Shown here one piece after another: positions 46,011-55,921 of a stretch of 64,000 nucleotides of DNA. Source of the stretch: Vibrio sp. Isolate34 (GTDB lineage: Bacteria > Pseudomonadota > Gammaproteobacteria > Enterobacterales > Vibrionaceae); NCBI RefSeq assembly GCF_022397915.1, contig NZ_JAKEUO010000006.1:128192-192191 (forward strand), given 5' to 3'. The translations under genes and the position numbers were made by a program. The stretch's first letter is position 1. Every line of letters begins with the position of its first letter. The notes under the pieces were generated by a model. The model was not told where the DNA came from and did no database searches. It worked only from the letters and a program-made list of their open reading frames with translations.

Positions 46011-47327
46011 TTAAAACTCATATTGGAAATAAACGGTGTTGTAATTACTGCCGCCTTTGATACGACCAAACTGAGAGGCGTTTTCAAAGATTGCTGAGCG
46101 ATGGTGTAACGAATAACCGAACCACAAGTTGTTCAGGTCGTTCTTACCAATCAAGTCGCCCACATTTACATCGAATGAGAAGTCTAGGTAGTTCAACAAG
46201 TGGCTTGCAGTGTAACCTTTACGGTCCATCTCAGAGCCTTCGATATAGGTAATCGAATCAATGTACGACATACCTTCTGCGACACCAAATCGCCATTGTG
46301 TCGGCCAGTTGAACGTGTAGTAAGCCTTGATCGCAATGATGTATTCCGTACTGCTCGATTGAACGTCTGAACTCCAGTGATGTGCAATACCCGGCGTTAG
46401 GTAGATATCCAGCGGGAGACCAAAGATTTCGTCTGTTAGCGGGTGGCCGTAGAAAAACGAGGTCAGTTGGTTATTGTATTCGTCTTTCTCAGTATTGAAC
46501 TTCATAATCTCGCCAATATTCGATGGCGTTGCCCAACCGTGCGCGACACGTAAATACGGCGCGTTACTCAATTTCGGTTTTGGCGCTTTCTCTTTGTCAT
46601 TGAAGAAGCCAAAACCAAGATAAAGTTCACCTTGATAACGATCTTCAACTACTGACGAATCATAAGCGTTGTCGTCTAATCGAGTGACACTGGTTGAACC
46701 AAGTAGGTATAAGTTGGAAACCACGTGGTAACGTGCTTCAACACCCACATTAAGATCGATACCTGCGCCAATCGACTCGCCTTCGGCTGAATAGTAAGCA
46801 CTATTGAAATCGGCACTTTTATAACGAAGTGTCGCACTCGGAGTAAACTCCCAATCGCCCGTTTCATACTTTGCTTTGGCGCGTAGATTTCCGTGAAAAT
46901 TGTATTCACTGTCGCTCATTAGCTCGGTTTCAAGCTTCCACTGCTCATCCCACTGATAACTGACTTGCGCACCAAAATCGGCAGTATCACCCTCAATGGC
47001 ATTTTGTTCTGAAGCAGGGATATCAATAAAACGCATACGCGATATCGCATTAAGAGACCATTTTTCGTCGTCAGTCTGATAGAGGTAAGCCCCCATTTCA
47101 GTACCGTCGATAAATACATAGTCATTCTTAAAAAATAGCATCGGAACAAAAGAACCGACGGTTTGATCCCCACCTGATGTATCGTAGGGAATACTCGCAC
47201 TGCGGAACATTGCAGCAATGCCCCATTCTTGCTCTTCGGCAGCCCAGGCTACGCTATTACCTAGAAAAGCGTTACTCAATAAAACCGCTCCATACGAAAT
47301 GAGCTTCGGTGAAAATTTGTGCTTCAT
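46011..47327 (-). CDS. MipA/OmpV-family outer membrane protein
   Basis: The product has 438 residues, longer than the usual ~250 for MipA/OmpV. A signal peptide (ISYGAVLLSNAFLGNSVAWA) precedes EEQEWGIAAMFRSASIPYD, the family's usual first strand. The protein ends ...YFQYEF, with the terminal phenylalanine recognised by the BAM machinery. Residues ~225-438 add a second, beta-rich block (APYLRVAHGWATPSNIGE ...), so two barrel modules or one large barrel are possible. The start at 47327 was preferred because it gives a proper signal peptide. Function in vibrios is uncertain. Confidence 0.7.
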   Translation of the reverse strand: MKHKFSPKLISYGAVLLSNAFLGNSVAWAAEEQEWGIAAMFRSASIPYDTSGGDQTVGSFVPMLFFKNDYVFIDGTEMGAYLYQTDDEKWSLNAISRMRFIDIPASEQNAIEGDTADFGAQVSYQWDEQWKLETELMSDSEYNFHGNLRAKAKYETGDWEFTPSATLRYKSADFNSAYYSAEGESIGAGIDLNVGVEARYHVVSNLYLLGSTSVTRLDDNAYDSSVVEDRYQGELYLGFGFFNDKEKAPKPKLSNAPYLRVAHGWATPSNIGEIMKFNTEKDEYNNQLTSFFYGHPLTDEIFGLPLDIYLTPGIAHHWSSDVQSSSTEYIIAIKAYYTFNWPTQWRFGVAEGMSYIDSITYIEGSEMDRKGYTASHLLNYLDFSFDVNVGDLIGKNDLNNLWFGYSLHHRSAIFENASQFGRIKGGSNYNTVYFQYEF

Positions 47328-47408
47328 TCTTGTGTAATTACTCTTTGTAATAATTTTGGTGTTACTGAATAGACATTTATTGGCCATGCCAGCCAACTAG
47401 TTTTAGGT

Positions 47409-47996
47409 TTGATCGACTTTGACCGTTACAATGAAGAATATTCTCGGTTAAATGAAAGTATTGTGAAAGTCTCAGAATTACAAAACATTATAGACCACTT
47501 ATCCCAAGATTCCGATCCAGATATTGTCATGGGCGAAGAGTGGTTGCCTGAGCGTTTGGTTAACACCAGACTCGATAGCGACATGCTATTTCTTGAGTTT
47601 GATAATGCCCCTGAAGAAAACCAAGGGGACGATGAAGGCCGTGGTTTCGTCGAACACGAAATCGCTATGATTCGAGAAAAACTCGAACAAGTACTGGACG
47701 ATCCGTCCGATACCAAAACAAAAGCCGATGCCCTATTGGCAATATTTCTAATGGGCCATGAACTTTCTAGTTCAGAAGTTATCGAAGTTCTTGAGTCAAC
47801 AGAGCCTGAAATGACAGAGCTTGAGGCAACGGAGTCTGAAATGCCAGATCAGGCAACGACAGAAGCTGAAACAACGGAACTCGAAGCAAATCAATCTGAA
47901 GCGATAGAGCAGGACATCTCTGCTCTCGAAATTAACGAGCCTGATACACCAGAGTTCGAAACCTTTGGCCTTGAAACGAGACAACTCAAAGACTAA
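47409..47996 (+). CDS. Acidic hypothetical protein with Glu/Thr-rich tail
   Basis: The product has 195 residues and starts at TTG (47409) after TTTTAGG; no upstream ATG exists. Residues 1-120 are mixed and probably folded. Residues ~125-190 are extremely acidic and repetitive, with irregular units such as EPEMTELEATESEMPDQ and TEAETTELEANQSEA. The low-complexity tail probably forms a disordered linker. It is followed after 22 bp by the PhoD-like gene, so the two form an operon. The function is unknown. Confidence 0.55.
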   Translation: MIDFDRYNEEYSRLNESIVKVSELQNIIDHLSQDSDPDIVMGEEWLPERLVNTRLDSDMLFLEFDNAPEENQGDDEGRGFVEHEIAMIREKLEQVLDDPSDTKTKADALLAIFLMGHELSSSEVIEVLESTEPEMTELEATESEMPDQATTEAETTELEANQSEAIEQDISALEINEPDTPEFETFGLETRQLKD

Positions 47997-48018
47997 CGCT
48001 ACCGATTTAGGAACCGCA

Positions 48019-50040
48019 TTGAAACGCTCGACGACATCAACTCTTCCCTTATTGCTCGCAGGCCCAATTCTACGAAAAACCACCGCAACTGAGGTGGTAC
48101 TCTGGGTAGTCACCAGTGCCCCGCTTTCGGGTACAACCGAATTATTCAATGCAGAGCAAGAAACGCCTTTCTTTACGTCGCCACTGGGTGAACAAGAATC
48201 GATTCAAGTGGGCACACACGCTTGGGTAACCTTGATTCATTTACAGGGAGAGTTTCCAACCAACGTTCCGTTGCAGTATCAAATAGAGACCGAGCAAGGT
48301 TCATTAACGGAACTGGCACCGCACTTGGTTTACGCAGACAAGCGAACCAACAATGACAACACTCGAATCGAATTTAAGATATCGACAACGGCTGACTACA
48401 TCTTGCATGGCTCTTGTCGTAACCCTCATCACCCAAGCAAAGACAGCCTAGTAGCGGCAGATAACAAGATCGCCACCCAAGCTGTTGTTGAGCGACCGGA
48501 TATGCTAATGATGAGCGGTGACCAAATCTATGCCGATCACGTAGCTGGTCCAACATTGGACGCGATTCAACAAGTAATCCAACTGCTTGGGTTAGTCGGT
48601 GAAAGCTTGCCAACCGACTCACTGGACAGCAAAATCAGCAGTAGTGAAGCCCTGTTTAGTAGCGAGTATCATCTTTACCAACGTGATCATTTACTGCCAC
48701 ACCACAACACGTCAGATTCGCTGCTCGATAAGTTATTCCCTAAACATGGGATCCCTATCTTCAGCTCGACCGATTGTGAGAACCATTTGGTCACGCTGTC
48801 TGAATTCATCGCGATGTACTTGCTGGTTTGGTCTCCCACCCTATGGCAATGCATCAACCGCGAACGATTAATCGAAAATGACTTTATGCACGGTGGACGA
48901 CAATTAACGCCTGCCGAGCAGCAACAGTGGCGTGATGAGAGCATCATCATTAATGACTTCATCGCTGGCCTGCCACAAGTACAGCGTCTGTTCGCTCATA
49001 TCCCAACTTACATGATCTTCGATGACCACGATGTCACGGATGATTGGAACCTTACGGTTGGTTGGGAACACGCGGTCGATCAAAACCAGTTCGCGACTCA
49101 AGTGATTGGTAACGGCCTCGCGGCTTATTGGATGTGCCAAGGTTGGGGTAACGCACCAGAGAACTTCAACCGCGATTTCATGGAACAAACCAAACAGCTT
49201 TTCTCCGAATTAGTGAGCCAAGATGTTGACCTGAGTGACCACAGCGAACAAACGGTTGAACTGGCAGACACTACTGAGACAGTTATTGGGCAGCTAGAAC
49301 CAGCACGACACAAGCAATACATTGAGATGTTGGATCGTTTCGAAGAGTGGCACTACACCATCAACACGTCGCCAAAAGTGATTGTGTTGGATACACGCAC
49401 TCGTCGTTGGCGTTCTGAGTCACGCATGAATAAACCATCGGGTTTGATGGACTGGGAAGCCCTGACTGAATTTCAACATCAGTTAATCAATCAAGAGAAA
49501 GTGGTGATTGTGTCCGCTGCACCGATGTTTGGGGTTAAGTTCATTGAAACGCTGCAGAAGATGATGACCACACTGGGTAAGCCACTGGTGATTGATGCCG
49601 AGAACTGGATGGCACACCCAGGCAGTGCTAACACCCTCATCAGTATCTTTACTCACACCAAAACGCCAACCAATTTTGTGGTGCTTTCAGGTGATGTGCA
49701 TTACTCCTTTGCTTACGACATTAAGCTTAGGTATCGCCGAAACAGTCCGAACATCTACCAAATTACTTGTAGTGGTATCAAGAATCAGTTCCCTGCCCCA
49801 TTGCTAAAATTCTGCGATGTATGTGACCGACTATTGTATAGCCCGCGCTCAGTACTCAACTACTTCACTAAACGTAAGCGCTTAAAAATCGAGAAACGTA
49901 GCCCAGACAACCAAACCTTCTATCGCCTTTCAAACCGCAGTGCAATTGGTGAACTCAGGTTAGATAGCGACGGGAAACCACAAGCGATTACGACGTTAAG
50001 TGGTGATGGAAAAGTCACGCGTTTTCCAGCGCCTGACTAA
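48019..50040 (+). CDS. PhoD-like metallophosphatase
   Basis: The product has 673 residues. The PhoD-type metallophosphatase core is visible: the HGSCRN segment, LMMSGDQIYADHV (metal-binding Asp and Tyr), MIFDDHDVTDDWN, and VLSGDVHYSF near the end. No signal peptide, unlike classical Tat-exported PhoD, so it is probably cytoplasmic. The TTG at 48019 has TAGGA upstream. The TTG at 47965 would lie inside the preceding gene. Phosphodiesterase or phosphatase activity is expected; the substrate is unknown. Confidence 0.75.
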   Translation: MKRSTTSTLPLLLAGPILRKTTATEVVLWVVTSAPLSGTTELFNAEQETPFFTSPLGEQESIQVGTHAWVTLIHLQGEFPTNVPLQYQIETEQGSLTELAPHLVYADKRTNNDNTRIEFKISTTADYILHGSCRNPHHPSKDSLVAADNKIATQAVVERPDMLMMSGDQIYADHVAGPTLDAIQQVIQLLGLVGESLPTDSLDSKISSSEALFSSEYHLYQRDHLLPHHNTSDSLLDKLFPKHGIPIFSSTDCENHLVTLSEFIAMYLLVWSPTLWQCINRERLIENDFMHGGRQLTPAEQQQWRDESIIINDFIAGLPQVQRLFAHIPTYMIFDDHDVTDDWNLTVGWEHAVDQNQFATQVIGNGLAAYWMCQGWGNAPENFNRDFMEQTKQLFSELVSQDVDLSDHSEQTVELADTTETVIGQLEPARHKQYIEMLDRFEEWHYTINTSPKVIVLDTRTRRWRSESRMNKPSGLMDWEALTEFQHQLINQEKVVIVSAAPMFGVKFIETLQKMMTTLGKPLVIDAENWMAHPGSANTLISIFTHTKTPTNFVVLSGDVHYSFAYDIKLRYRRNSPNIYQITCSGIKNQFPAPLLKFCDVCDRLLYSPRSVLNYFTKRKRLKIEKRSPDNQTFYRLSNRSAIGELRLDSDGKPQAITTLSGDGKVTRFPAPD

Positions 50041-50153
50041 ACAAGTGTTCCTTATTGCTCGCGTCTTCGTAATGTCAGTTTTAAGTAAAGACGCTTGCGA
50101 TCACACTCTGTTGGCCCAATAGTAATAATATTCACCATAACTGGAATGCTCTT

Positions 50154-50603
50154 ATGTTTAACTCACTTACCTCGTTATTTAAACAATTAGTTGAAGGCTC
50201 TGATTTAGGTAAAACGCCCATTGCCTCACCTAACCTAGCTATCGCCAGCTTGTTATGTGAAGTCGCAGGTGCAGACCACGCGATCAACGAATCAGAGCAA
50301 GAAGCCAAGCTTCACTTATTGCAACGTTTGTTGAACATAACCGAAGAAGAATCAAAAGACTTATTGGCGCAAGCTGAGCCTCAAGTTGAACAATCTGTTT
50401 CTCTGTACGATTTCACTTCTCAACTACGAGAGCTGTCGCGGCCAGTTCGCATAGATTTGATCAAAGCTATGTGGGAAGTCGCGCATGCCGATGGAGAGAT
50501 AGATCCACTTGAAGATTCAGTTATCCGCAAAACCGCAGAACTGCTTTACGTTGACCACAGTGATTTCATTAAAACGAAACTAAATGTAATTGGTAAAATT
50601 TAG
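50154..50603 (+). CDS. TerB-family protein
   Basis: The product has 149 residues and an all-helical TerB-like fold: CEVAGADHAINESEQEAKLH (residues ~35-54) and later AMWEVAHADGEIDPLEDSVI (~105-124). The acidic residues of the paired A-D-x-x-I-x-x-x-E helices bind metal in TerB. No other ter genes are adjacent, so tellurite resistance itself is not implied. It is short, soluble and monocistronic. Confidence 0.75.
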   Translation: MFNSLTSLFKQLVEGSDLGKTPIASPNLAIASLLCEVAGADHAINESEQEAKLHLLQRLLNITEEESKDLLAQAEPQVEQSVSLYDFTSQLRELSRPVRIDLIKAMWEVAHADGEIDPLEDSVIRKTAELLYVDHSDFIKTKLNVIGKI

Positions 50604-50700
50604 CAAAAATGCGTTTCTATTAGCCTAAGCATCCGTCATCTGTCGCACTAAAAAGCGCTGATTTGAAAGTAAGAGACAATGCTCTAATAGAGAGCAATAA

Positions 50701-51231
50701 TTAAAGCATGGTCAGCGTTAACTTCGCCAAGTTGTACGCGTCAACATAGCCGGAATGCTGACGACCTTCCCACTCGATATTTTTTGCTTCTTGAGCGGCA
50801 CGGTGACCAATGCGTTTATCTTTCAAGCGATTCTGAACACGGTAAAGCGTTGCAATGTTTAAGAACTCGCTAAACGGAGGTTCAATGCCTTTCTCTTTAC
50901 ACTCTTTGTGTAAGATCAGGTCATCACGTCCCCACGCTGCATAGATCTTATTTGGACCACCAAAGTTCTTGATCATCGACTTGATGACAGACTCTAGCGG
51001 GCGACCTTGCTTTTCGATTTTACGCGGTGTAATACCCGTGAGTTCGGCGCAGAACAGAGAGACTTCGTCTTTCTCTGGCTTAACGTAATACTGTGCGCGC
51101 TTCACGATAGTACCGGATGCGAGATCAATCTCAGCAAGACCCACTTCAATGATCTCGCCTGTTGTTCCTACACCATTTTCGCTCCAACAGCACATTTCCA
51201 AATCGAAACACACCACTCGATTGTGATTCAT
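50701..51231 (-). CDS. DEDDh 3'-5' exonuclease, KapD/ERI-1-like
   Basis: The product has 176 residues. Exo I is FDLEMCCW (Asp and Glu near residues 9-11). Exo II is in IYAAWGRDDLILHKEC, and Exo III is HSGYVDAYNLAKL (H-x4-D), so the DEDDh active site is complete. The domain arrangement resembles the ERI-1/KapD exonucleases of RNA or DNA. No partner gene is adjacent. Confidence 0.78.
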   Translation of the reverse strand: MNHNRVVCFDLEMCCWSENGVGTTGEIIEVGLAEIDLASGTIVKRAQYYVKPEKDEVSLFCAELTGITPRKIEKQGRPLESVIKSMIKNFGGPNKIYAAWGRDDLILHKECKEKGIEPPFSEFLNIATLYRVQNRLKDKRIGHRAAQEAKNIEWEGRQHSGYVDAYNLAKLTLTML

Positions 51232-51318
51232 ACGTCGCCTAATTCTCTCGTCAAAAATTTTGTGAAATTGTACATGAGCCCAATACAGAACTCGACCCCA
51301 GTTGCATCAAGTGCTCAT

Positions 51319-52857
51319 TTAGCCTGCAATTGTGACTCGATTTCGACCATTTAACTTACTTTGATAAAGCATGCTATCTGTTTTTTGTAGCAGTTCTTCA
51401 GTGTATTCATTGGTATGGACAGCAGCACCAATACTCAGAGTACAACTAAGCTGTCGACCTTTGTGTTCACAATGAGAGTGGCTGACGGTATTCAGGATGC
51501 ACTCTAAATAACGATTCAAAGCTTCATGATTTGAGATGCTAGAAATAATGCAGAACTCATCACCACCTAAGCGGAACAGGTCATCACCCTGTTTCAGGTT
51601 CACAGATATCAACTTGATAACATGAACAAGCAAAGCATCACCTGCTGGGTGGCCAAATTCATCGTTAATGCCTTTGAACTTGTCGATATCAAACCCAATC
51701 AAACTAAAAGGTTGGTCTCGCTCAATCGCCTTATCCAGCTTCTTATTGAAAGCACGTCGGTTATAAATTTCAGTCAGGCTGTCGTGGTCAGCTAAGAAGC
51801 GAAGCTCCTCTGTCCTTTTATCCAACATCGCATACAGGCGTTCTTTTTCTCTGATTTGCATGTTCACAATGTACGCCAACAACAATGAGATAGTTGTGCC
51901 AACCAAAGCGATTCCGGTTAGCACAAGGTAACCATAAAAAGAGATGCATGAATCGATCTTGTAGTCGATCTTCCAGTCACGATTAGTCAGTGCGATCGTT
52001 TTGGTAATGTGGTGCCCAGATACCGCTTCATAACCTTCGGTTTCAAATAAGATTGGTGAATCCTCTGCCTCGAACCCGTTATCGGTAACACGAATATATA
52101 CATCCATGTCACCCACCACTGACGCCAAAAGGTTTTCAAAATAATAGGTGGTGCGCACTACACCAATCACAACACCGAGCAAGTTGTCACTTTCGCCTTC
52201 AAACACTGGGTGGTAAACCAACATGCCGCTCTTTGGGGTATCTTGATCTAGGCCGTCTTGTATCAGACGCACCTTGTCTGAAATATTCGCTTCGCGGGTC
52301 TGCTTGATGTTTTCTAGAACACGTTTGAATCGCTCACGAGAAGAGTAAAAGCCAAGAACCTTATCGTTAGCAGCAGTATTGGGATACAAGTCAGTCGCGA
52401 TAAAAGCTGGCTCGCCATCTAAGACGTAGCCATAGGTTTTTGCTTCATGTTTTGGGATTGTATACAGCTCGTAAGACGGGTATTTTGCTTTCATCTTATC
52501 GGTATGCTCGGCAACCTCGTCTGCCGGCACTTTTTGCATCCACTGCAAGCCGATTAAGCTTTTTGAGCCATTAATGGTTTGCTGGGCAAAACGATCAAAT
52601 TTATCCCAGTTTTCAGGGTCGTTAGAATAGAAAAAATTAGCGCCGGAACCTATGTAAGCCACATCATTGTCGATAAACGCTTCCAAGCTCAGTGTCTGGT
52701 GAGTAGCAAAGCTATTCAAATTCATATTCAGGGCGCGGTTTTGGTTCAGCGCGGCTAATATAAAACACAACACAGTAATCAAAAAGCTGACCGAAAATAC
52801 GACCAATGGGAGAGTTCGTCTCTTCAACCCTGTTAGAGGGTCGGTAGTGTGCAGCAT
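51319..52857 (-). CDS. CHASE-domain diguanylate cyclase
   Basis: The product has 512 residues. A first membrane segment (~16-36) is followed by a periplasmic CHASE domain (residues ~60-300: LIGLQWMQKVP, VLGFYSSRERFKRVL, GMLVYHPVFEG). A second membrane segment (~306-328), a short coiled coil and a GGDEF domain follow, with the intact RLGGDEFCII. The RxxD I-site is not conserved (KQGD at that position), so product inhibition may be lost. It makes c-di-GMP in response to an unknown extracellular ligand. Confidence 0.85.
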   Translation of the reverse strand: MLHTTDPLTGLKRRTLPLVVFSVSFLITVLCFILAALNQNRALNMNLNSFATHQTLSLEAFIDNDVAYIGSGANFFYSNDPENWDKFDRFAQQTINGSKSLIGLQWMQKVPADEVAEHTDKMKAKYPSYELYTIPKHEAKTYGYVLDGEPAFIATDLYPNTAANDKVLGFYSSRERFKRVLENIKQTREANISDKVRLIQDGLDQDTPKSGMLVYHPVFEGESDNLLGVVIGVVRTTYYFENLLASVVGDMDVYIRVTDNGFEAEDSPILFETEGYEAVSGHHITKTIALTNRDWKIDYKIDSCISFYGYLVLTGIALVGTTISLLLAYIVNMQIREKERLYAMLDKRTEELRFLADHDSLTEIYNRRAFNKKLDKAIERDQPFSLIGFDIDKFKGINDEFGHPAGDALLVHVIKLISVNLKQGDDLFRLGGDEFCIISSISNHEALNRYLECILNTVSHSHCEHKGRQLSCTLSIGAAVHTNEYTEELLQKTDSMLYQSKLNGRNRVTIAG

Positions 52858-53205
52858 AGATGTTCCAATTAGGCGTTAATGAGCTAAAAGTATATAACGG
52901 AAGGGATTCATGCTCCATTTCTGTTTCGTCTTAAAACTGACATAGAACGGGCATTGTTTACCTCTCGCTTACATCAGCGGCCAATATTCAGGCAAATCTC
53001 GACTAAATTTCAAGCTAACACACCAAAAACACACTTGATTGAAAATATTAAATACCACTCTTAAGCCTTGAATATGCTAGTATCCATCCATATTTATAGC
53101 TTGAAAGTGACCATTTTTGCCTTGTGCTATTGCGTTCCTTTCCAACCTGTATATTCCTTTGAACCGACGAATATACCGTTAAATCAATTTTAAAGAGAAA
53201 TCACT
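52858..53205. other. Divergent intergenic region upstream of the DUF2760-Hsp70 operon
   Basis: About 350 bp. It holds the promoters of the divergent GGDEF gene and the chaperone operon; the likely promoter of the latter is at 53067-53093. Otherwise no notable element. Confidence 0.4.
53067..53093 (+). promoter_or_regulatory. Possible heat-shock (sigma-32) promoter of the DUF2760-Hsp70 operon
   Basis: CTTGAA (53067-53072), 14 bp, then TCCATAT (53087-53093) agree with the sigma-32 pattern CTTGAA-N11-16-CCCATNT. A sigma-70 reading (TTGAAT with TATTTA at 17 bp) is weaker. The Hsp70 content of the operon makes heat or stress control plausible. Confidence 0.35.
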
Positions 53206-53838
53206 ATGATCGTTGATTTGAACCTAATCCCACAAACGTTTGATATGCTTCACGCAGGCTTAACTGCATCAAGCGTTTTACTACTGCTTATTGCCGTTTC
53301 TCGTAAATCCAAAGTGGTTGAGAAAGTCGTAGAGAAACCAGTAGAGAAGATCGTTGAAGTTGAAAAGCCAGTTGAAAAAATTGTCGAAGTAGAGAAAGTT
53401 GTTGAAGTTGAAAAAGTGATCGAAAAAGTAGTCGAAGTTGAATCTAAGCTGGCTACAGCACCAACAGATTCTGCAATGCAACTTCTGTCTATCATGCAAC
53501 AAGAAGCGCGCTTGATCGACTTCCTAAAAGAAGACCTAACGTCATTCTCTGACGAAGAAGTTGGCGCAGCGGCTCGTGTTATTCACACTGGCGGCCAAAA
53601 AGTATTAGCAGACTACGTAACGCTTTCTCACATCCGCAGTGAAGATGAAGAAACGCGCATCACGGTAGCTGAAGGTTTCAACCCGCAAGAAATCCGCCTA
53701 ACAGGCAATGTAACGGGTAATGCACCATTCAACGGCACACTTGTTCACAAAGGTTGGAAAGCAACTGACATGAACCTTCCAAAACTTGCTGAGAACTATG
53801 ATGCATCTGTGATTGCCCCAGCAGAGGTGGAGCTATAA
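53206..53838 (+). CDS. DUF2760 protein with Val-Glu-Lys repeats
   Basis: The product has 210 residues. An N-terminal membrane segment (residues ~13-31) is followed by ~45 residues of V-E-K repeats (VVEKPVEKIVEVEKPVEKIV and on), a rigid, highly charged linker or coiled coil. The C-terminal DUF2760 domain occupies ~95-210 (QLLSIMQQEARLIDFLKEDL, VRVIHTGG-like AARVIHTGG). The last codon overlaps the start of the next gene by one base (TAATG), so translation is coupled to the Hsp70 gene. It probably anchors the chaperones at the inner membrane; that role is inference. Confidence 0.78.
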   Translation: MIVDLNLIPQTFDMLHAGLTASSVLLLLIAVSRKSKVVEKVVEKPVEKIVEVEKPVEKIVEVEKVVEVEKVIEKVVEVESKLATAPTDSAMQLLSIMQQEARLIDFLKEDLTSFSDEEVGAAARVIHTGGQKVLADYVTLSHIRSEDEETRITVAEGFNPQEIRLTGNVTGNAPFNGTLVHKGWKATDMNLPKLAENYDASVIAPAEVEL

Positions 53839-55769
53839 TGGAACACCAAAGTCATTCAGCTCAAGAGCATCAGGCACCTAAGTTCAGTGTTGGTATCGAT
53901 TTGGGTACTACGCACTGCGTTTTGTCTTTCATCGATACAACCAATGAAGACGCTCGCGTTGAGGTAATGCCAATCCCTCAACTGACGGCTCCAGGTACAG
54001 TAGAAACTCGCAGCCAACTTGGTTCGTTCCTATACCAGCCGCACGAACATGAAATGAATGCGGGTTCTCGCGTTCTTCCTTGGTCTTCTGAGCCTAAAGC
54101 CCTAGTTGGTGCGATTGCGCGTAATCTTGGTGCTAAAACCCCTATCCGTTTGGTAGCAAGTGCAAAATCTTGGCTATGCCACGGTGGTGTAAACCGTCGT
54201 GATGCATTCCTTCCTGCAGGTAGCCCTGAGGAAGTAGAAAAGGTATCTCCGCTTAAGACTACTGAACTGTACCTTGAACACCTTAAAGATGCTTGGAACC
54301 AGGCGAACCCAGAACACAAACTGGCAGACCAAGATGTAACAATCACGGTTCCAGCTTCGTTTGATCCTGCTGCACGCGACCTAACAGCTGAAGCTGCACG
54401 TAATGTGGGTTTCACTCACTTAACGCTTCTTGAAGAGCCTCAAGCGGCACTTTACAGCTGGATTGATAACAGCGATGACAAATGGCGTGACGAAGTTGAC
54501 GTTGGCGACATCGTTCTTGTTGTTGATATAGGTGGTGGTACTACCGACCTTTCGTTAGTTGAAGTAACGCAAGACGACGGCAACCTAAGCCTGAACCGTA
54601 TCGCAGTAGGTGAACACATCCTGCTGGGCGGCGACAACATGGACTTAGCTCTTGCTTACCGCTTGAAGATGAAACTGGCGCAAGACGGCAAAGAGCTAGC
54701 ACCATGGCAAGTTCAAGCGATGACTCACGCGTGTCGCGATGCTAAAGAAGCGCTTCTTAACGATGCAGAGCTTCAATCTGTGCCAATCGTAGTACCAAGC
54801 CGTGGTTCTAAACTGCTTGGCGCAACACTGAAAACAGAACTGACTCAGCAAGAAGTTCAACAAACATTGGTTGATGGCTTCTTCCCTAAAGTTGCTGTAA
54901 CTGAGCACCCTGTACAAAAGACGCGTGGCGCACTGACTCAAATGGGTCTGCCTTACGCTCAAGATGCGGGTATCACTCGTCACATTGCTGCATTCCTTTC
55001 TAAGCAAGCAAACGCGCTTTCTGGAAATAGTGAAACGGCTCAACAAGATTTCAATCCGTTTGCAAACATGCCCGGTATGCCAGGTGCTGAAGCGCCAGCA
55101 GCAGACTTCATCAAGCCAACAGCAATCTTGTTTAACGGTGGTGTTCTAAAATCTAACCTACTTGCTGATCGTCTTTCAGACACCATCAACGAGTGGTTGA
55201 TCAATGCTGATGCAGAATTTGCTAAACAGCTTTCAGGTTTAGACCTAGACCTAGCGGTTGCAAGTGGCGCTTCTTACTACGGCGCTGTACGTCGCGGTCA
55301 AGGCGTTCGTATCCGCGGTGGTATCGCTTCTTCTTACTACGTAGGAATCGAGAGCGCGATGCCAGCTATCCCAGGTATGGCTCCTCCAATGGAAGCACTG
55401 TGTGTTGCTCCATTTGGTATGGAAGAAGGTTCAAGCGTTCAAGTGCCTAGCCAAGAGTTCGGTCTAGTGATTGGTCAGCCTGTTCACTTCCAATTCTTCG
55501 GTTCAACGACACGCCGCGAAGACGAAGCGGGTACTCACCTTGATCACTGGGCACCAGAAGAGCTTGATGAGCTTCCTGAAATCCAAGTGACGCTGCCTGT
55601 TTCTGAAGGCCGTCGCGAAGGTGAAGTGGTTCCGGTTACTTTGGCTTCTCGCGTTACTGAGCTTGGTACTCTATACCTAGAAGCGATTGCCACTGATAAT
55701 GGTCAGAAATGGCACGTTGAGTTCGACGTTCGTGAAGATTCGAACAACGACTCAAGCGAAGAAGCATAA
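53838..55769 (+). CDS. Hsp70-family protein, first of two
   Basis: The product has 643 residues with a recognisable Hsp70 ATPase: phosphate-1 GIDLGTTHCVLSF (~18-30), the PASFDPAARDLT segment, phosphate-2 VDIGGGTTDLS (~230), and the adenosine motif ILFNGGVLKSN with ASGASYYGAVRRG. It departs from DnaK: the substrate-binding part is short and ends in an acidic tail (DSNNDSSEEA) rather than a helical lid. It most resembles atypical Hsp70s found with DUF2760. Coupled to the DUF2760 gene and followed by a second Hsp70. Confidence 0.8.
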   Translation: MEHQSHSAQEHQAPKFSVGIDLGTTHCVLSFIDTTNEDARVEVMPIPQLTAPGTVETRSQLGSFLYQPHEHEMNAGSRVLPWSSEPKALVGAIARNLGAKTPIRLVASAKSWLCHGGVNRRDAFLPAGSPEEVEKVSPLKTTELYLEHLKDAWNQANPEHKLADQDVTITVPASFDPAARDLTAEAARNVGFTHLTLLEEPQAALYSWIDNSDDKWRDEVDVGDIVLVVDIGGGTTDLSLVEVTQDDGNLSLNRIAVGEHILLGGDNMDLALAYRLKMKLAQDGKELAPWQVQAMTHACRDAKEALLNDAELQSVPIVVPSRGSKLLGATLKTELTQQEVQQTLVDGFFPKVAVTEHPVQKTRGALTQMGLPYAQDAGITRHIAAFLSKQANALSGNSETAQQDFNPFANMPGMPGAEAPAADFIKPTAILFNGGVLKSNLLADRLSDTINEWLINADAEFAKQLSGLDLDLAVASGASYYGAVRRGQGVRIRGGIASSYYVGIESAMPAIPGMAPPMEALCVAPFGMEEGSSVQVPSQEFGLVIGQPVHFQFFGSTTRREDEAGTHLDHWAPEELDELPEIQVTLPVSEGRREGEVVPVTLASRVTELGTLYLEAIATDNGQKWHVEFDVREDSNNDSSEEA

Positions 55770-55775
55770 TGAATC

Positions 55776-55800
55776 AACGGCACCTTAGCGGGTGCCGTTA
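55776..55800 (+). terminator. Hairpin between the two Hsp70 genes, possible attenuator
   Basis: AACGGCACC (55776-55784) pairs with GGTGCCGTT (55791-55799). The T tract is weak (ACTTTATC). It could attenuate transcription into the second Hsp70 gene 120 bp on. Confidence 0.5.
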
Positions 55801-55921
55801 CTTTATCAGTACCGTTCCCAACCTAGTCCTGCCTGTATCTCAGGAATGACGTTTACGAATAACAACAATAAGACCAAAGCATCAGCAAACTGGTCATCAC
55901 TCTGGAAGAATAAGGTTTTGT